DNA of 64,000 nt, from contig JADLSH010000369.1 of NCBI GenBank assembly GCA_016169945.1, positions 6,280,001-6,344,000 of the forward strand. Direction: 5' to 3'. The position numbers were made by a program, and so were the translations under genes. The notes beneath the pieces are model-generated. The model saw only the letters and a program-made list of their open reading frames with translations. It searched no databases and had not been told where the DNA came from. Shown here piece after piece: positions 36,201 through 51,300 of this stretch. This stretch comes from Trachythela sp. YZ-2020 (lineage: Eukaryota; Cnidaria; Anthozoa; Malacalcyonacea; Clavulariidae). The stretch's first letter is position 1. Every line of letters begins with the position of its first letter.

Positions 36201-39200
36201 TTTTCCGGGTTGAGAAGTTTCTTAAAATAGGATTTACATAAATTATTTCGTCTTTGAGAGAGCAAGGATATTTCATAAACTTCCAAGGCTTTGCGGTATG
36301 ACAGGTCAGGACATATTATTCGTAGGGCTCGCTTCTGAATTCTTTCGATTTCTTCCTTTAAGTAGTCAGGGGAGTTTAAGTTCCAAACCTGGCATGCATA
36401 TTCAAGCACAGGTCGTATACATGTGGTATAAACTTGAATTAGAGAACTCCCTCCAAGACCGCTGCGTTTAAGCACTCGGAGAAAAAAAAGTCTCTTTGAT
36501 GCCTTGTATACTATGTGTTCAACATGTAAGTTCCAACTAAGATCAGAAGAAAAGTACAGACCAAGAACCTTTGCTGATAAAACTGGGGACATACAGTGAT
36601 CTTTAATAAACAATGGTCGAAGATTAGGGACGTCCTTAGCGAACGAGATAATTAGCTCTTTGCATTTAGAACGATTAAGCATCATATCATTTTCCGTGCA
36701 CCATTGATCGATATTATTAATAACGGATTGCAGGTTACTTTGACAACCTTTACCGATTGTTTCTGAGAGACTAGTGTCGTCAACATATTTCCATCTATCT
36801 TTGTGGTTAATAGCCAAATCGTTGACCATGATGAGAAAAAGTAATGGGCCAAGGATTGTACCTTGCGGACGCCTCCATTTACCAAGGACCAATCAGAGAA
36901 CGAAGAACCCAATTTCACCCTCTGTCTTCTTTGCATCAGGAAATCAATAACCCAGTTTATTAAGGATTTATCAATATTTAGTAATTGCATCTTTTTATCA
37001 GGATTTTGTGGTTGATTCTGTCGAATGCTTTACTAAAGTCAAGCAGAAAAACACGAACAGTCTCGCCATTGCCGTCTGTGTTAGAATACCAACAGTGGAA
37101 CATGCTAATTAATGCGTCTATCGTAGAAGAGCCTTTTAACGATCCAAATTGCTTTGGGTCCAACTGAGACTTAATGGTATCCATAATCCATTGAAATGGA
37201 AATGATTCAAGAACTTTTGAGAGCGTGGCGGTCAGAGATATAGGTCGCAGGTCTGAAGATATATCCGTGACCGGGGATGTCTTAGGGACGGGAACGACAT
37301 TTGCATCTTTCCACTGCGTTGGAACTTGTGCTTGTTTAATGGAGGCATTAAAAATCATTGTCACAGGTTCTGAAATCTCCATTGAAAAGTTATTGAGAAT
37401 CCAATTTGGCAGAGAGTCTGGACCAGGAGCTTTATTCGATTTAACTGCTTTTAAACGCGATTCGACATCAACAACGGAGATAGGATACATATATCGATAT
37501 ATATAATCTGATCTAGACTGTAGGGGTGATCTAAAATCGCCACATGGCTTCCAATATACTTGAGGGATGACGTCATCGGCCAACAAGGTGAATATACTTG
37601 TGTGGGAGATATCGTTATTCTTATTTAAAGCGTGATGATATATATTTACGTGACAAGACTCCCAAGCACGCTTTTGTCCATAATGATTGTTGATGGTAAA
37701 GACTCTCGAGTTATCTCCTACAAGTCATTACCACCAGCAATCGCCAACCTCGTTCCCGGGTTCTTCATTACAAGTACGAATATATAAGAAAATTAAGGAA
37801 AAATGTGTTTTCCGGCGATCCGTACGCATAATTAGATGCGATATCTTAAGGCTAAACCTGAATACCTTATTATGATCCAGACATTTCTTTAATAAATCTC
37901 CAGCCATATCGTACTTTCCATTCTAGATGACACAAGAATTAATAAATCAACTTGACTGCAGTGAAACTCAGAATTGCGATATGGTGTTAAAGGGGTGATT
38001 CAACCAAAACAGGGCATATCTGTATATAAGGACATGTAGTGTATTGGCATTTTGCCAGTGACTGCAAAATAGATGTGAATAGATGCATATACTATCAACA
38101 AAGTTCTTGGAAGTATTTAGCTACAGGGAGTCTATAGTCACTGTCGTTCTAAAGCTTGCACGCCATGCGTAACTATAGTATGAGACTGTAACCTTGTTAT
38201 GACGTCATTGCAGAATGTAGCTAACATAGGCAGCAATATTTAACGAACGAAGAGACTGGGACTGGCATGCACGTAACATTTTAATACGAAACTCGTAGTT
38301 GATACCTGAATATAAATATCAGCCAAAAGTAACCAACTTCTTTCAAACTCGTCTGCCTCCTAAATATAACAAGATCAACAATCAGAGCTGCGTAACCGAC
38401 GCGCAGACGCTAATATTCTTGTAGAGTCTGTACACAGGCTAAGAGGTCTGTGAACCTGATTTATTTTCACATAAACAAACGTTCCATGCTCAGGTCTTCG
38501 TCAGGAGATTACTATTCATGTTCCAAGCCTGCACGGTATAGGCTCACTAGAGGTAGGGGAGGGGGGGGGGCGTAATATGATGCAGTGAGAGATACTACAG
38601 TATATCACCGCAATAGGTATCTGACAGTTTCTATATTGTACCTCCATGGTCCAGTTCATTTTAGCAATACGTTTCAGTTGATTTCGTGCTCGTGGTGTTT
38701 GTTTCAGATACATATAGGCCGTGGCCATGCCCAGGAGAGAAGGTATGTGGTCACGCTGAAAAGTAAAGAAAGAATTTGCCTAACATCCTCGTAACCTTCT
38801 CATTCAAGTCTAGAGTTAATCCTTTTAAAGACGAACGATTTTATATAGTTGCTTAGCGCGATTTTTTCTCTTTTCCTTTAAAGCGCCCGGGTACGAGGCT
38901 GGCTTGCCAACCAGTTTAAACAAAAAACAACTTGTTCATGTGTACGACCGACAAGACAAACTCGCACGTCTATTGATTGGTCAGTTTCGCCATTTTGTAA
39001 CAGATGGTGGTCAACCGGGTGTTATCAGAGTGAAAGAATAATGTTCATTAATTTCATCATATAGAGAGTAGCTTAGAGAGTAGCTTAGACAGTAGTTTAG
39101 AGAGTAGCTTAGAGAGTAGCTTAGAGAGTAGCTTAGAGAGTAGCTTAGAGAGTAGCTTAGAGAGTAGCTTTACATGTAGTGGCAAAAAATAAAATACTGA

Positions 39201-42200
39201 GATTCGGTTTAATTTGGTTGTTCCTGACCACTATTTGCTTTCCCTGTATAACAGTCATCGAGACCAACCAATATTCTCAAATATTTTGCCATACAACACA
39301 CCAGAGCAGATAATACTTATCGAGGAAACATTGTCCGTCTGTACGGAACTCTATTAATGATGATACAAGTTAAATGTGACCTCAACAGCCATGCAAGGTA
39401 AACATCTGAATAGCATGTCGTATACACGTAAAAACGCACAAGTCAACAACTTGTGAACAAGATGTGAGATTTATAATGTATGTGTACCTCTTCAGTGGCT
39501 ATCGTCATAAAATGCGACAGAGATTTTTCAATGTTTGATTTATTTCTATTCGCCATATATGCGTAATTCTCCAGGATACGATGTTTCAATCCGTTTCCTT
39601 TCGGTTTTAATTCCTGAAAACAGAGAAATAAATAACATGTTATAAACAAAACGTCAGGTGTAGAATCCAGGAATATTTTAGCTGCTGAACTAAGTATCCT
39701 AACGACAAGTAAAAGGTGACTCAATTGAATATATATATTACCAGGAAGCATATTGAGCTCATTTCCCATGCAGTTGGAACGAGGTTGCTCAACCGTTGGA
39801 CTGATCACTAGATTGGGATAACCTACGGACATTTGAGTGCTAAGTCCTCAAGAGAGGAAAGTTTTGTATCTCATGCATACTCTCTTACAGTTCACACACT
39901 ATGTCATATATACGCGTACGACTGTCAGGCAAATGACGAATATTGTACTTGTAGTGGTGCTCGTAGTCAAATCTAAACCTTTCTATTTTCTCATGCAAGA
40001 CGAGTTGTTTACTCTCGTCCACTTCCGGGAGCAAGCGCCTCTCCGATAGCCCAACTTGCATGACCAGTGAAAAGACTTAATGTGATAATAGTTGCGTGAA
40101 CGGTAGATAGCCACAGCCAGTGCCACTGATGCCACTGATTGTAGATAGCCACAGCCAAATCTTCTAGATCAAATTCTTCTAACCTGAATCAGGACTGGAC
40201 GCAATGCAAACCCACCACCTTGTTCTCTATAGCCTCATATAGCAGAATCTAATCAGGTACGCGTGGGACAGCTATAAATAGTTTTGATTAACTTATAGTT
40301 ACAATACTTTTAAAAGCTTTTCAGCAGTTTTAACAGCTGCAAGCTGAGAGTCAGTTTTTTCCGCTTGATTTCTACAAAACGAAAGAAAAGAAAGAGTAAA
40401 ATTTACAACCATGCATCATCATTGTTCAATAAATCATGCTTATTGGAACGGTCATGTATACAGTAACACAATAAATTTCAGTCTTTAATAGTTTTCAGGG
40501 GAATATAATTATGCTGTTTTCATATTACATTTCATTAGCCTATACTTCGAGTACACACGAAAAAATGCACAAGTTGTAACAAACCTGCAGCAGACTTGTA
40601 CCAATGCCGTTTCAACAACTTGTTATCAGGATGTGTCAACAGGTTGTTGACAACTAGTTACAAGATTGCTGACTCAACAGACTTGTTACAATTAGTTGTT
40701 CCAACAACTTGTTATCGTCCTGTAATTCAATGTTGAAAACCTTGTAGCAACTTGATAAAACGACAACATGGTACAACTTGTTGACAAGCTTGCTACAAGA
40801 CTGTTGGAACACATCCAGATGTGAGAACGTGTGTAGATACGTAGGCTCTCTGGTAGGCTAGTAATGAACTAGAAACATGCAACAGCACCAAGAAATACCG
40901 GTCTATATCAAATTATAACTTAAAATGCTTACCCGAGGTCAGTATCCATTCCTTCAAATGTTTCTCCACCTAAGAAGCATGGAAACACGTTAACATTGTT
41001 TTTTCGTAAAAATATTTTTCTCTTTCTCTTCTCCAAATCTTAGGATTTACCAACGGAAAACATTTCTTCGATTGTTAGTAAATGCTGACTTTCCCAAGAG
41101 AGCACTCATGGACATTGTACAAGGGTGGACCTGCATTCTCGCGTAAATCTGTCTTAGGATGTTAAGAGATTGTAACGTGATTACAAGCTTTATGTAAGTA
41201 AACTGTATATATATATATATATTTATTATATGGATATGGGTGTTTTACCGGAAACTAAAACACTCATATTTTCCATATTTCACTAGTGAAATATGAAAAA
41301 AATATGTAATGCGTGTGTTTCCTCGCGCGACCGTTTCCTCGCGCGGTTGTCAAATAAAGACTGTTCTTATCGAGTTTCTTTTCATTTTTGTCCATATAAT
41401 AAAAAGAACATTACACGGCGGCTCGAAGATATGAATATTATTTTCTCGTGTTAAAAACAATATTTTACTCACTCGCTGCGCTCGTTCGTAAAATATTGTT
41501 TTTACCACTCGAAAATAATATTCATATCTTCTCGCCACCGTGTAATATCCTCTATATATTACACCACTAAATTAAATCACTCACCAAGTGTTTCGTTGTC
41601 CGGGTTTAAACAGATTTCAATCATATTATATGTAGCTTTTTCACCCCTATATAAAGAACACAACACAACAGTGAACATTCAAAAAACAACGTTTACCGAA
41701 TACAATAATATTTCCATAAAGTATATACACTTATAATACGTTACAAATTTAGACTTATATACACCTCAAAAGTTATGATCGTCAAATTAAATGTGAGAGT
41801 CAATACAGGCATATCGTGCCAATGTGCTGTGAACGAGGAACTTATTATTGAAGACACAGCAATCATGTTTTGAAATGTTTGTGATTGGTCAGAAAACTGT
41901 ACGAATTACTATACCAAAAGTTTGCAATAAAATATATTTTATCCCTTTTACTCAAATTAAAAAAGCAGGCACAAAATCAATTCTTCTGTAATTTCTATTG
42001 CATTTCTATGTACAGTAGACAAGTACATCAACTACTTGATATGAAAAAATATACAAACCATTCTGCGTCTTTTCTTGCCAAGTTGAAAAATTTTAAAGCT
42101 TGAGTTGGATTATTTTTATACCTGGAACAAAAAAAGCATCAGCGTGTTCACACATACACGAGCATTACAGTTTTGCAAGAGAATAAAACAATAAATGCCT

Positions 42201-42376
42201 CATGCAAACGAGAGAGAAAATTCACGTATTTTAAAATTAATTTAAATTGATTCCATGCATATATCATTATGCATATGTCATTATTCTCCATATAGTATAT
42301 CCATTATTTACCATTCATTCATTCCCTTGCAATAATTTAACCCGGCATCTCTGCCTGTTCGAGGAGATGTCTCTGC
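30265..42376 (-). CDS. TTC21B: TTC21B exons 32-43 (C-terminal)
   Basis: Exons: 42312-42376, 42059-42121, 41585-41646, 40933-40969, 40308-40371, 39488-39613, 38642-38755, 38306-38359, 37866-37922, 35325-35445, 31069-31136, 30265-30342. The last two encode [19 protein letters not shown] and then [20 protein letters not shown], close to the vertebrate C-terminus. Intron 41 (31137-35324) is mostly one 3.9-kb inverted-repeat element; intron 40 holds a CR1 LINE and a hAT MITE. Confidence 0.93.
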
Positions 42377-45300
42377 CTAAGAAAACAATCACAAGACTAC
42401 AGATTCAAACCTTACTTAGAAAGCATACTTCAGATCATCACAATTTCTAAAGCGACCTTTTACTTATTCTGGATCGATACAGCTCTATTAGTCCTTAACC
42501 GTTATCCCTAAAATTGATAACTTTTTTGTGTGTCTGGGACAGCGAAAATTATTTGAAAATGTGCCTGAAAAATATCAGGCACGGAAATGAAAATTCATAA
42601 CATGAACCATTAATTACTATAGTCAGCTGACTCGACGCAATAATAATATTATTTCCTAAAGGTCCAACAAGGGTCATCCTTTATTGCATGGTTCGGTTGA
42701 GGAGACGGAATAGCAGGCATGAGAAAACACGTGGTATATGATAGAGTCAAACTGGGACATAATTCTCACATACGACTGAGGCAAATCACACTATAACTGT
42801 ACAATTGAGGGAATTTATACGTGCATCTTGACAAAAATGTGCTTGTTTAAAGCCCTTTGCAAAGGCTCTACATGCAGGGTGCGAGGTTGGTGCGAGGTTG
42901 GTGCGAGGTTGGTGCGAGGTTGGTGCGAGGTTGGTGCGAGGTTGGTGCGAGGTTGGTGCGAGGTTGGTGCGAGGTGGGTGCGAGGTTGGTGCGAGGTTGG
43001 TGCGAGGTTGGTGCGAGGTTACAAGATCATACACTTACTTGTTGTAGAAACTTGTCACATTCCTCAAGTTTTCCTGCACGTCTTAACAGATCAAGAAGTC
43101 GTCCTAAGGCTTCGTATTGGTCTAAAAAATTAAATATCTTCCAAATAAAAGTCTTCCATAAAATAGAATTAATAGTCACGTCCGTAAAGAATCCTCCATA
43201 AAGATACATCCAAATATTGGCTTCATGCAACTCAAAGGTGTAATGGTCAAATTTACTTATTATCCATGAGAAATTTAGATATTCCACCAAAGGTGACTTC
43301 AAAGGAGTCTGATGTTTGACTCGGTATACGGGAAGTAATTAAAGCTATTGATCACTAAGAAAATGATTGTCAGGCATAAAAAATATCTTCCTTCCTGGCA
43401 GAAAAAGCCACAAATGTAAAACGTCCTGCAAAGGAAGATTTCAGCGAAGAATGTTCATGCAGTGCCGCAATCACATCGACGCATCACATGACAATATCGA
43501 TTGCAAAACTCTCTCGGAATTTTTAAACGACAATTTTAATATATGAGAGATAGTGTATTTAGTTTAAAATTCTCTGGCAGCGGTGCTGCTGGACATTTCC
43601 AGCTCTGATTTGTCTACCTGGCTTTCGTTCCAACAGTTGTTGAAAGTTGAACATCGCTGATTCATAATCATGCTTGCGAAACATTAACTCAGCCATCATC
43701 TGGAATAAAACATAGCAATGTATAAGAGTAGATATTTCAGGTGCTGAAAAATTCTGCTTCTAACAATGCAGGACTAGCTTGCGACCAATGAATAATATTA
43801 GCGACGCTTGTGTTGCATTTTGTACAGTATGTTTCATGTTGAAAAGGGATTTTATATTATATACTGTAGTGTTGATTGTCGCATGTTGCATGCTGCATAT
43901 TGCATGCTCTTGGATTATAGTGATTAACTAACAGAAGGATATGTAGATTTCGGTCATACATAACCGTCAACGTCAAATGAATTGGTTTTCCTAACCTATA
44001 AATTTTAAAAATGTAAGGCTATAACTTGAAAACACATGAAGCTGTATGTTCACTTTGGATGGCTATTGCGAGTAGACAGCCTCTACCACGTTATTGAGTT
44101 TGGAGTATATTTGAAGATTACTTGGTTTACTACTGTGTCAGTGGTGTACTGAGGCCCTATGGTTTCTCCTCGAAGCTGAAGGTCTACCAAACTATAATTT
44201 TTAGAGCAAGGGTAGCAAGACCCTGAATCTTGGGCCAAGCCGGGATTTGTACCCACGGATTTGTACCCACGGTCCGATGGCAAACTAACTGAGCTGGTTT
44301 AGACCAGACCATGCATGCAGAGGGTTATGCAAGTGTGAATGACCATGTCTTTAGGGTGTAGAACACGCTATCCTGGGCAGCATTGCTTTTGGCAATGTCC
44401 ATGTTCTGTAGTGTGTAAGCAGAAATATTACACATGCAGCAATTAGGATAATCTTACCATAAATGCTGAGTCGTTGTCTTTATCCATTTCCAGCAATTGT
44501 GAGCACTGCTGTTGGCAGGCATCCAAGTCATCCACCAATAAATGTAATCTGGCAAGCGCTAACATTGCCTAAATTCAAGAAATGGAAAATTGGAACAATT
44601 GCAGATATATAATTGTCAATATAGCACGCAAGGTATAGAGGTATATAGTTTAGAACGAACGGTGCTCCACCACCGCAGCTATCAACGTCGAAATTTCCAT
44701 AAATCATGATAATTTTGGTAATGAAAGAAAAACTACGAGACCTTAAGATAGAGCAGTTCCAGTACCTTTACATGTGAACCTTCGTGCGATAAAGCTTCCT
44801 TGTATGATCTAATGGCTTGCTCATATTCGCGTTTGATCGTCGCTATCTCTGCCATGTCACAACAGATCCTGAAAACATAAGAGATAACATGTTTTATATA
44901 ATAATCAGAAAATTTCAATCTGCCTTTTCACTGGCCGAGAGCCATGATCTACTCGAGGACAGACGCACGGATGACGCCATTTCAGTACCGTAATATCTTT
45001 AAGCCAATCACAGCTCTCTCAAAAACATCACGAACCAATGACGTGCGTTGTTTTGTATAGATCATAGATCACATCAAATTGCGTTTAAATCTCTTTCCGT
45101 CGCGCTTCAAAGCCTCAAAACGTTTCAGTATGAGACGTTTCAGTACAATTTGTTATTATATAAACAAATATATAATATTTTGCCGTTGTCTGTTCAGTTA
45201 TAGATACACAGTATAAAGTCATAATGTGGTCAGAACAAAAAAGTGACCCACGAGCCCCTGAGGCGAGTGCGATGTTTTTACCACGTTATGACGTCCTCTT

Positions 45301-48300
45301 TGTAGACAACGGCAAAATGTTATCTATTTGTTAAATCATCCACATCATTATTAACATCATTTCAGTTTAAATCATCAAGTGACAGTTTAACTTACTTTGC
45401 CGCCTGAAGTTTCTGCAATGATACTTGGTCAGGCTGTTCAAGACCAACTCTCTTCAACACCCTAGAGAATGATATTTGAAGGAATGTCTTAAGGGAAAAA
45501 ATAAGAAATTAAATCGGATAAAAAAAACACGGGTGAAACATATTCAAATGAAACATATTCAAAATTCTCAAGACTTGACGTTATGAGTCTTGACGTTATG
45601 AGACTGACAATTTTTGACAATTGTACCTTATTTGTACATCCCTTGCACTCACTAAAACTTTCGAATATTCTTCTGTATTATTTGTCTTTTGGTGAATTTT
45701 GGACAGCAAAACAAGCAGTTTACTTTCCTCCATTAATGAAGCAATATCGGTTCCTAAACACGAAAATAATCCGGTTATAATAATTCAATCCGTAATCCGG
45801 GGCCTTCATCATTGCAAATATAGGAATATATTATTTATGGCCTCACGGATTTAAAGCTTTGCCAAATAGCCTCCTCCGCAGGCAACTCTATTTCAGGACT
45901 AGTGGAGATGCCTGCGGAGACCCCTATAGAGATGCCTGCGGAGGAGGCTAATACAAGTGGTGTGTTCCACAGAACAAAAAAGAACAATAATTAAATTTAT
46001 CGCCATGCATACAAACCCACGAGGAACTTAATCCGATATAAATAACATGAATTTATCATATTTCAGAGGCAATTTAAGATGGCGACCGTTAAAATAAAGA
46101 TATTAAATGTAGGGTGTACATAAAGGAGTGAATACTGTTTCGAAGGTATGGATTGTGAATGAACTGAGTTTACTGAATTTTGGAATTTAATGCATTTTCA
46201 TCCAATAATGTCGAAGCACTATGTTTCTTACCACTGAGCAAAACATGTACATGTAAAATTAATTATTTCCTGTGCTTTCTTCTATAGTTGATTCCGCTCA
46301 TAAATGAGTACAGTCTTCTGTTGGAGTTTTTGGTTACACATTAACAATGGATAAGAGTAACGTACACCCGTACCCTAAGACTGTAGCTCTGTTGAAAGGG
46401 ACGTCCGTTGGATGGTATACATACTAAATATCTGATGACAATCCATCATCTCACTTTACAAAACATGACAATAGTTTACCTTTTTGCTGTTCCATAGCAG
46501 TCCTGATTACTTTCTCTGCTTTTTCGTAATTCTTCAACTTCATGTAAAGTTCAGCAAGATCATATCTACAGTCACGAATTAACATACATTAAACATTAAA
46601 TCAAAACCAAATCTATATCTACAATTGCAACACAGAATATTACTTTTTAAACTTTCTAAGTCTCTTTACAAATGTTACATACTGAGGTGAGTATTGCAGA
46701 TAGACATAAAAGCCAACCTGAGAAATCCTTGGTTTCCTGACTTTACTGCTGCTTCGTAATAGTTAATTGCCTGGAAAATGTAGTTAAATCTCATATCATT
46801 ATACGTCACGAGAAAATCAGCCAATCACAATGTTTTATATATTAGTCAGATGATGATTTTTGACCAAGTCTTAAGATTGGATAAGATCAAGTTTTAGATC
46901 TGGATTTGGAGGATACGATTTTCAATAATTTTTAAACGGGTTGATTGTTTGAGGAGTACATCTGTACGCAAAGAATGTGAACATTATTTTATCGCTATAA
47001 TAAATAATATCCATTACCTTATTATAATTATGAGTTCTTATTAATGCCTGACCAATCTTGCTTGCCAATGTGCTATCCCGAGGATTACGCTTTAGTGCAG
47101 CTTCGTAAACTTCAATAGCTTGTTCAGGCTAATGAATAAAAGTGTGCTTATTACTGCAACGATGGAAGAGAACATAGAGTGCTTTGTTGGGTTCATGCAC
47201 GCAGGCTTATGAATATGAAGGAGGGCTGCGATATAGCACGGGTTGGAACCTTCGCTGTTATATGGTAAGGATTTTGTATTGTAATTTGTATTGTAAAGTT
47301 TTAGACCCAAAATGCACTAAAAGACATGCACTGTGTTTTGGTCGGATTGCGCAGCGTTGAGGTTATGTGGGTTGCAGTTACTGCGTGTCGAGGTACGATT
47401 GCATAACTAAACGTTGAATGACTAGTAAAAAATACTGCACCTCTTGGATACTCATGTATGCATCTCCCAACAACAGGCTTGTTTGAGGACTTGGATGTTT
47501 GTCATGTAACTCCCTAAAGGATGGATAAAATAGAAATATATTTCATATACTAACCTTGTGTCAAACAACTCACTGAACTCAGTTAGATTAGTAGATTACC
47601 AATCCCAATCTTTGAGGATTCTTGACTACTAACCTATAGCAACTTGAGGATTCTTGACTACTAACCTATAGCAACTTGCATATAGTCTTTTGTCTTTTCG
47701 ATGGTTGAGATAAATATCTGCCATTTTCTCTCTAGCTTGAATAAAGTAGCTGCAAAAGAAGTTGAAGATATTAGTTAATATGAAATGGATACCTCAAACA
47801 AGGGGGTTCAGTCTAGGTAGTATTTACAATAAAATGTCGAGTTTTGGTCGTAACTCACCTGAAAAACAAAATTTGACAATTCTACCCAATCCGACATTAC
47901 AAGAACGAGAGTAACGGTCAAAATCAATTTACCTTTGTTCTGGAGTAACGGATCTGAGTATTGTCAATGCTTCCTTATGATCACCTCGTTTCAGGAACAA
48001 GTCAGCATTTGCAATGCCTATTCTAAAGACAAAGTGAAATATTTGCACCACATGCACACATATCCCAGAGTGCCACAGTTGTTAAGCTCCCCCACGAGGT
48101 CTCCAGCTATACGCCCATAAAATGCAACTGGACTTTCAACGGCAGCAGCTGCGGTAGTGGCGGTGCAAGGATGCTACTCCGATCATATTTTGTTCCTCTC
48201 TACGAAATAAGTTGGACTCCGTCCCCACAGATCCATTTAGTGTAACGAACTTTACTACTTAGTTACTCAGCAAAATTTCATCTTGTTCAATGCAATGTAC

Positions 48301-51300
48301 TACCCTGCACCATGTAATCCATTTAGCCAAAGTAACGTCACGCATGGGTACAAGATTGCGTTATATATCCAGCAGATCCTGTGGTACTGAGAAGGTATTA
48401 TGACCCACCTTACTTCCTCTGTGGTTCCAGAAAATTCATTCATAGCGTCCTGCATTATCTTCGCAGCCTCGTGCTGTAAATATTAGCAAAATATTAATAC
48501 CAAATTATGATACGTCGATCGTTGTGTAGACGGCCGGCCAAATTTCTCAATTTCTTGTAACGGCCGATCAAATGAATTCGTAAATGTTGACCAGCCGTAA
48601 GTTTCGTCAACCGTAAGTAACTAAGTATTGCGAAAAGGTTCGAACATTTCGATGTTTCCTAGAATGTTTTCCCGTTTCCAGGAAACATGCCTATAGTAAA
48701 CAATGTTTCCGCAACAATGTTTCCTAGTTTGCCCTTTAGTGCAAGATATGAACAAACAATGAACATTCTTTCATTCTGGTTAGTTCAAATGTGTAATCAA
48801 AGGAATCCTTTGTTATGATATTAGGGAGCTTAAGCACGCGACGTTTTTGTCAACACGGACGTCACCCGTAGGTTAGCATACCTAGCGTTTTTTATCATGA
48901 TGATCGCGTAGGGACTTCGTAGACTTTAAAAACCTCAAGTTTTGCCATAATTGTTGAAGATCACCACAAACTGACACAAACACAGTTTTTAATCCAGTCC
49001 CCTCTCGGCAATCTGACGTCCGTGGCGTCAAAAACGTCGCTTGCTTAAGCTCACTATTAGCGTATTGTAAGTACTCACTGCATGATCTAATTGTGAATGT
49101 GCAGCTGTCAGTTCCAGGTATACTGATACTCGGTCACTCAGAGTAAGACTGCTCGCTTTTTCCCCACCTTGATCAGCCGGAACTTAAATAAGAATACGCT
49201 ACAATTGAAAACATTCGCCGGGTATATGAACAGAAAAACAAACTATACAAGACATGAACATTATGAGTGAATCTCAAGTTAAGTCGCAAGGTCACGTAAT
49301 GACTTACTTGCTTTCTTAACACCAGGTAAGGCCATTGCTGTATTCAGTGTCTTGATACACTCTTCGTGGTTGCCCAGGTTTTTATGAACACAAGCTTTGA
49401 TTAAATGATACTGAGGAGAATCTCGAACCTACAGGCAAAGGCAACATTATCTTGAATACATGCAGCTGTAAACTGTAGCTAAAAATCCGTGACTGGCCGT
49501 CGTGGAGCAAGGGTGATCATGACATTTACCTAATTTGGGCACACATGATATGGGTATACACTGTCTACCATGTCAAACTCAGTCCCTCGCTCACTGAAAA
49601 ACGAAATATACACCCCCGTAGCTATCTGCTAAGAACAGGTCATATATAGTAACTAAGGACAGACAATTTCCCTGTTCATGTGGCCTGGATTTACCCTTGG
49701 CTAGGAATTATTTTGCCAAACAGGCCTTATATTTTGAGCACATGCAACTATAATTTGGGCATAACGTTCAACATTTTATCGGAAGGGTAATATAAAGGCC
49801 TGATGATATCTAAAAATTTCTTTGATGCATTTAATAAAATGTCATTTTTGTTGCTGGGTGCTTCGTACCATAAAGTTCTTTACACATCAGGGGTTTTGCA
49901 CTTGATACCAATTCACACGAATAAAAATATATAAAAAAATATCGGATACAAAAACCTAGTACCAACCTGAAAATTATAACTAAGTCCAACTTCAAGAGAT
50001 TGATCTGCCATTCTGTAGTTTCCTTCTTTTAGATGAATCTAAAAATAGTAAAAACCAATTTCAAGTTTCATGAGTTCGTCATATTGCTATAACAAACATA
50101 CAGTGACAAAGTGTCAGAGTGCCAAAAGAAGAAAGTTTGTAATTTAACATTCCGATGATTCATGAGCTCGGTGATAGTTTCGATCAATACTTTGAAATTA
50201 TTGATAGCGACAATAGTACCAGAAATAATAAACACTCGGTTAGGCTCCCTAAGGTACGGTTGGAATCTGCCAAAAACGGTTTTTACTTTTATGGTGGCAA
50301 AACATTTAACGAACTACCCGTTGACACTCGAAAGTCTGATTCTTTAATTAACTGATTTTAAAGCTAGGTTGGAAGACATTGTAGGTGCCTGATTTATTGA
50401 ACTTTTAACTTTAACAATTCTTAGCATTTTACACCTAGATTTAAACTAGATTTAATTGTGTGAATGTTTTAACTATCTTAACCTTTTGTATTTTAATAGC
50501 TACAGGACCCTAGTTGATAACAGTGAATCTCACTGATTAGGTATTCCCGTATAAATATGATCTAATAACAGTATAGAGAATATGCTATATATATATAATA
50601 TTACCTGAGCCATTAATAAATGCCCTTCAGAAAATCTGTCATGTTTTTCAAGACAGTGATTCAACATTGTCTGAGCTGTCTCAATATCACCTAAAATGAG
50701 GAAATTCACCTTTGATTCATAGACATAACTGGTAGTAGTAAGCACATTATAAAACGCATTCACGCTTTACCCATAAGCTATAAAGAGCTGGTTTCCACAA
50801 AGGGGACTGTATTACCAAAGAACAAAATATTCAAAATCTACTTCCTCCAACATGTAGGTAGGTAGGTAGATAGGTAGGTAGGTAATACTTTATTTAAAAT
50901 CAAAATAGAGAACACGCTAGCCCCATCAACTCTAGGCTGGTTTACATAGGGGGCGTGTTTAAGTATTAAAAATATTAAAAAGAAAGGTACACTAAATACT
51001 AACACACAAACACATGCACATATAATATATGATAACTAGGAAGCATGTCATTATCCAACTGTTGACTTAAACGAATGAAGCGACTCGGCCAATTTTGCTT
51101 CATTTGGGAGTTGATTCCAGAGCATAGCGCCGCTATATTTCAAGCTTTTTAAAATAAATTCTCGTTTCGGCTTCGGAAGTGTAAGATCTGTTGCAGTACT
51201 TCGGAGCTGATAATTAGTTTGATCTATTTCTCTTCTCACGAATTAAGGACCCCCGAAGACCCGGCGCAGTGTGGTCATTAAGTATTTTATACATGTATAA

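Noticed and set aside
42786..43201. Open frames of 82-114 codons on both strands
   Set aside because: They arise from the 11-bp minisatellite next to TTC21B exon 31.
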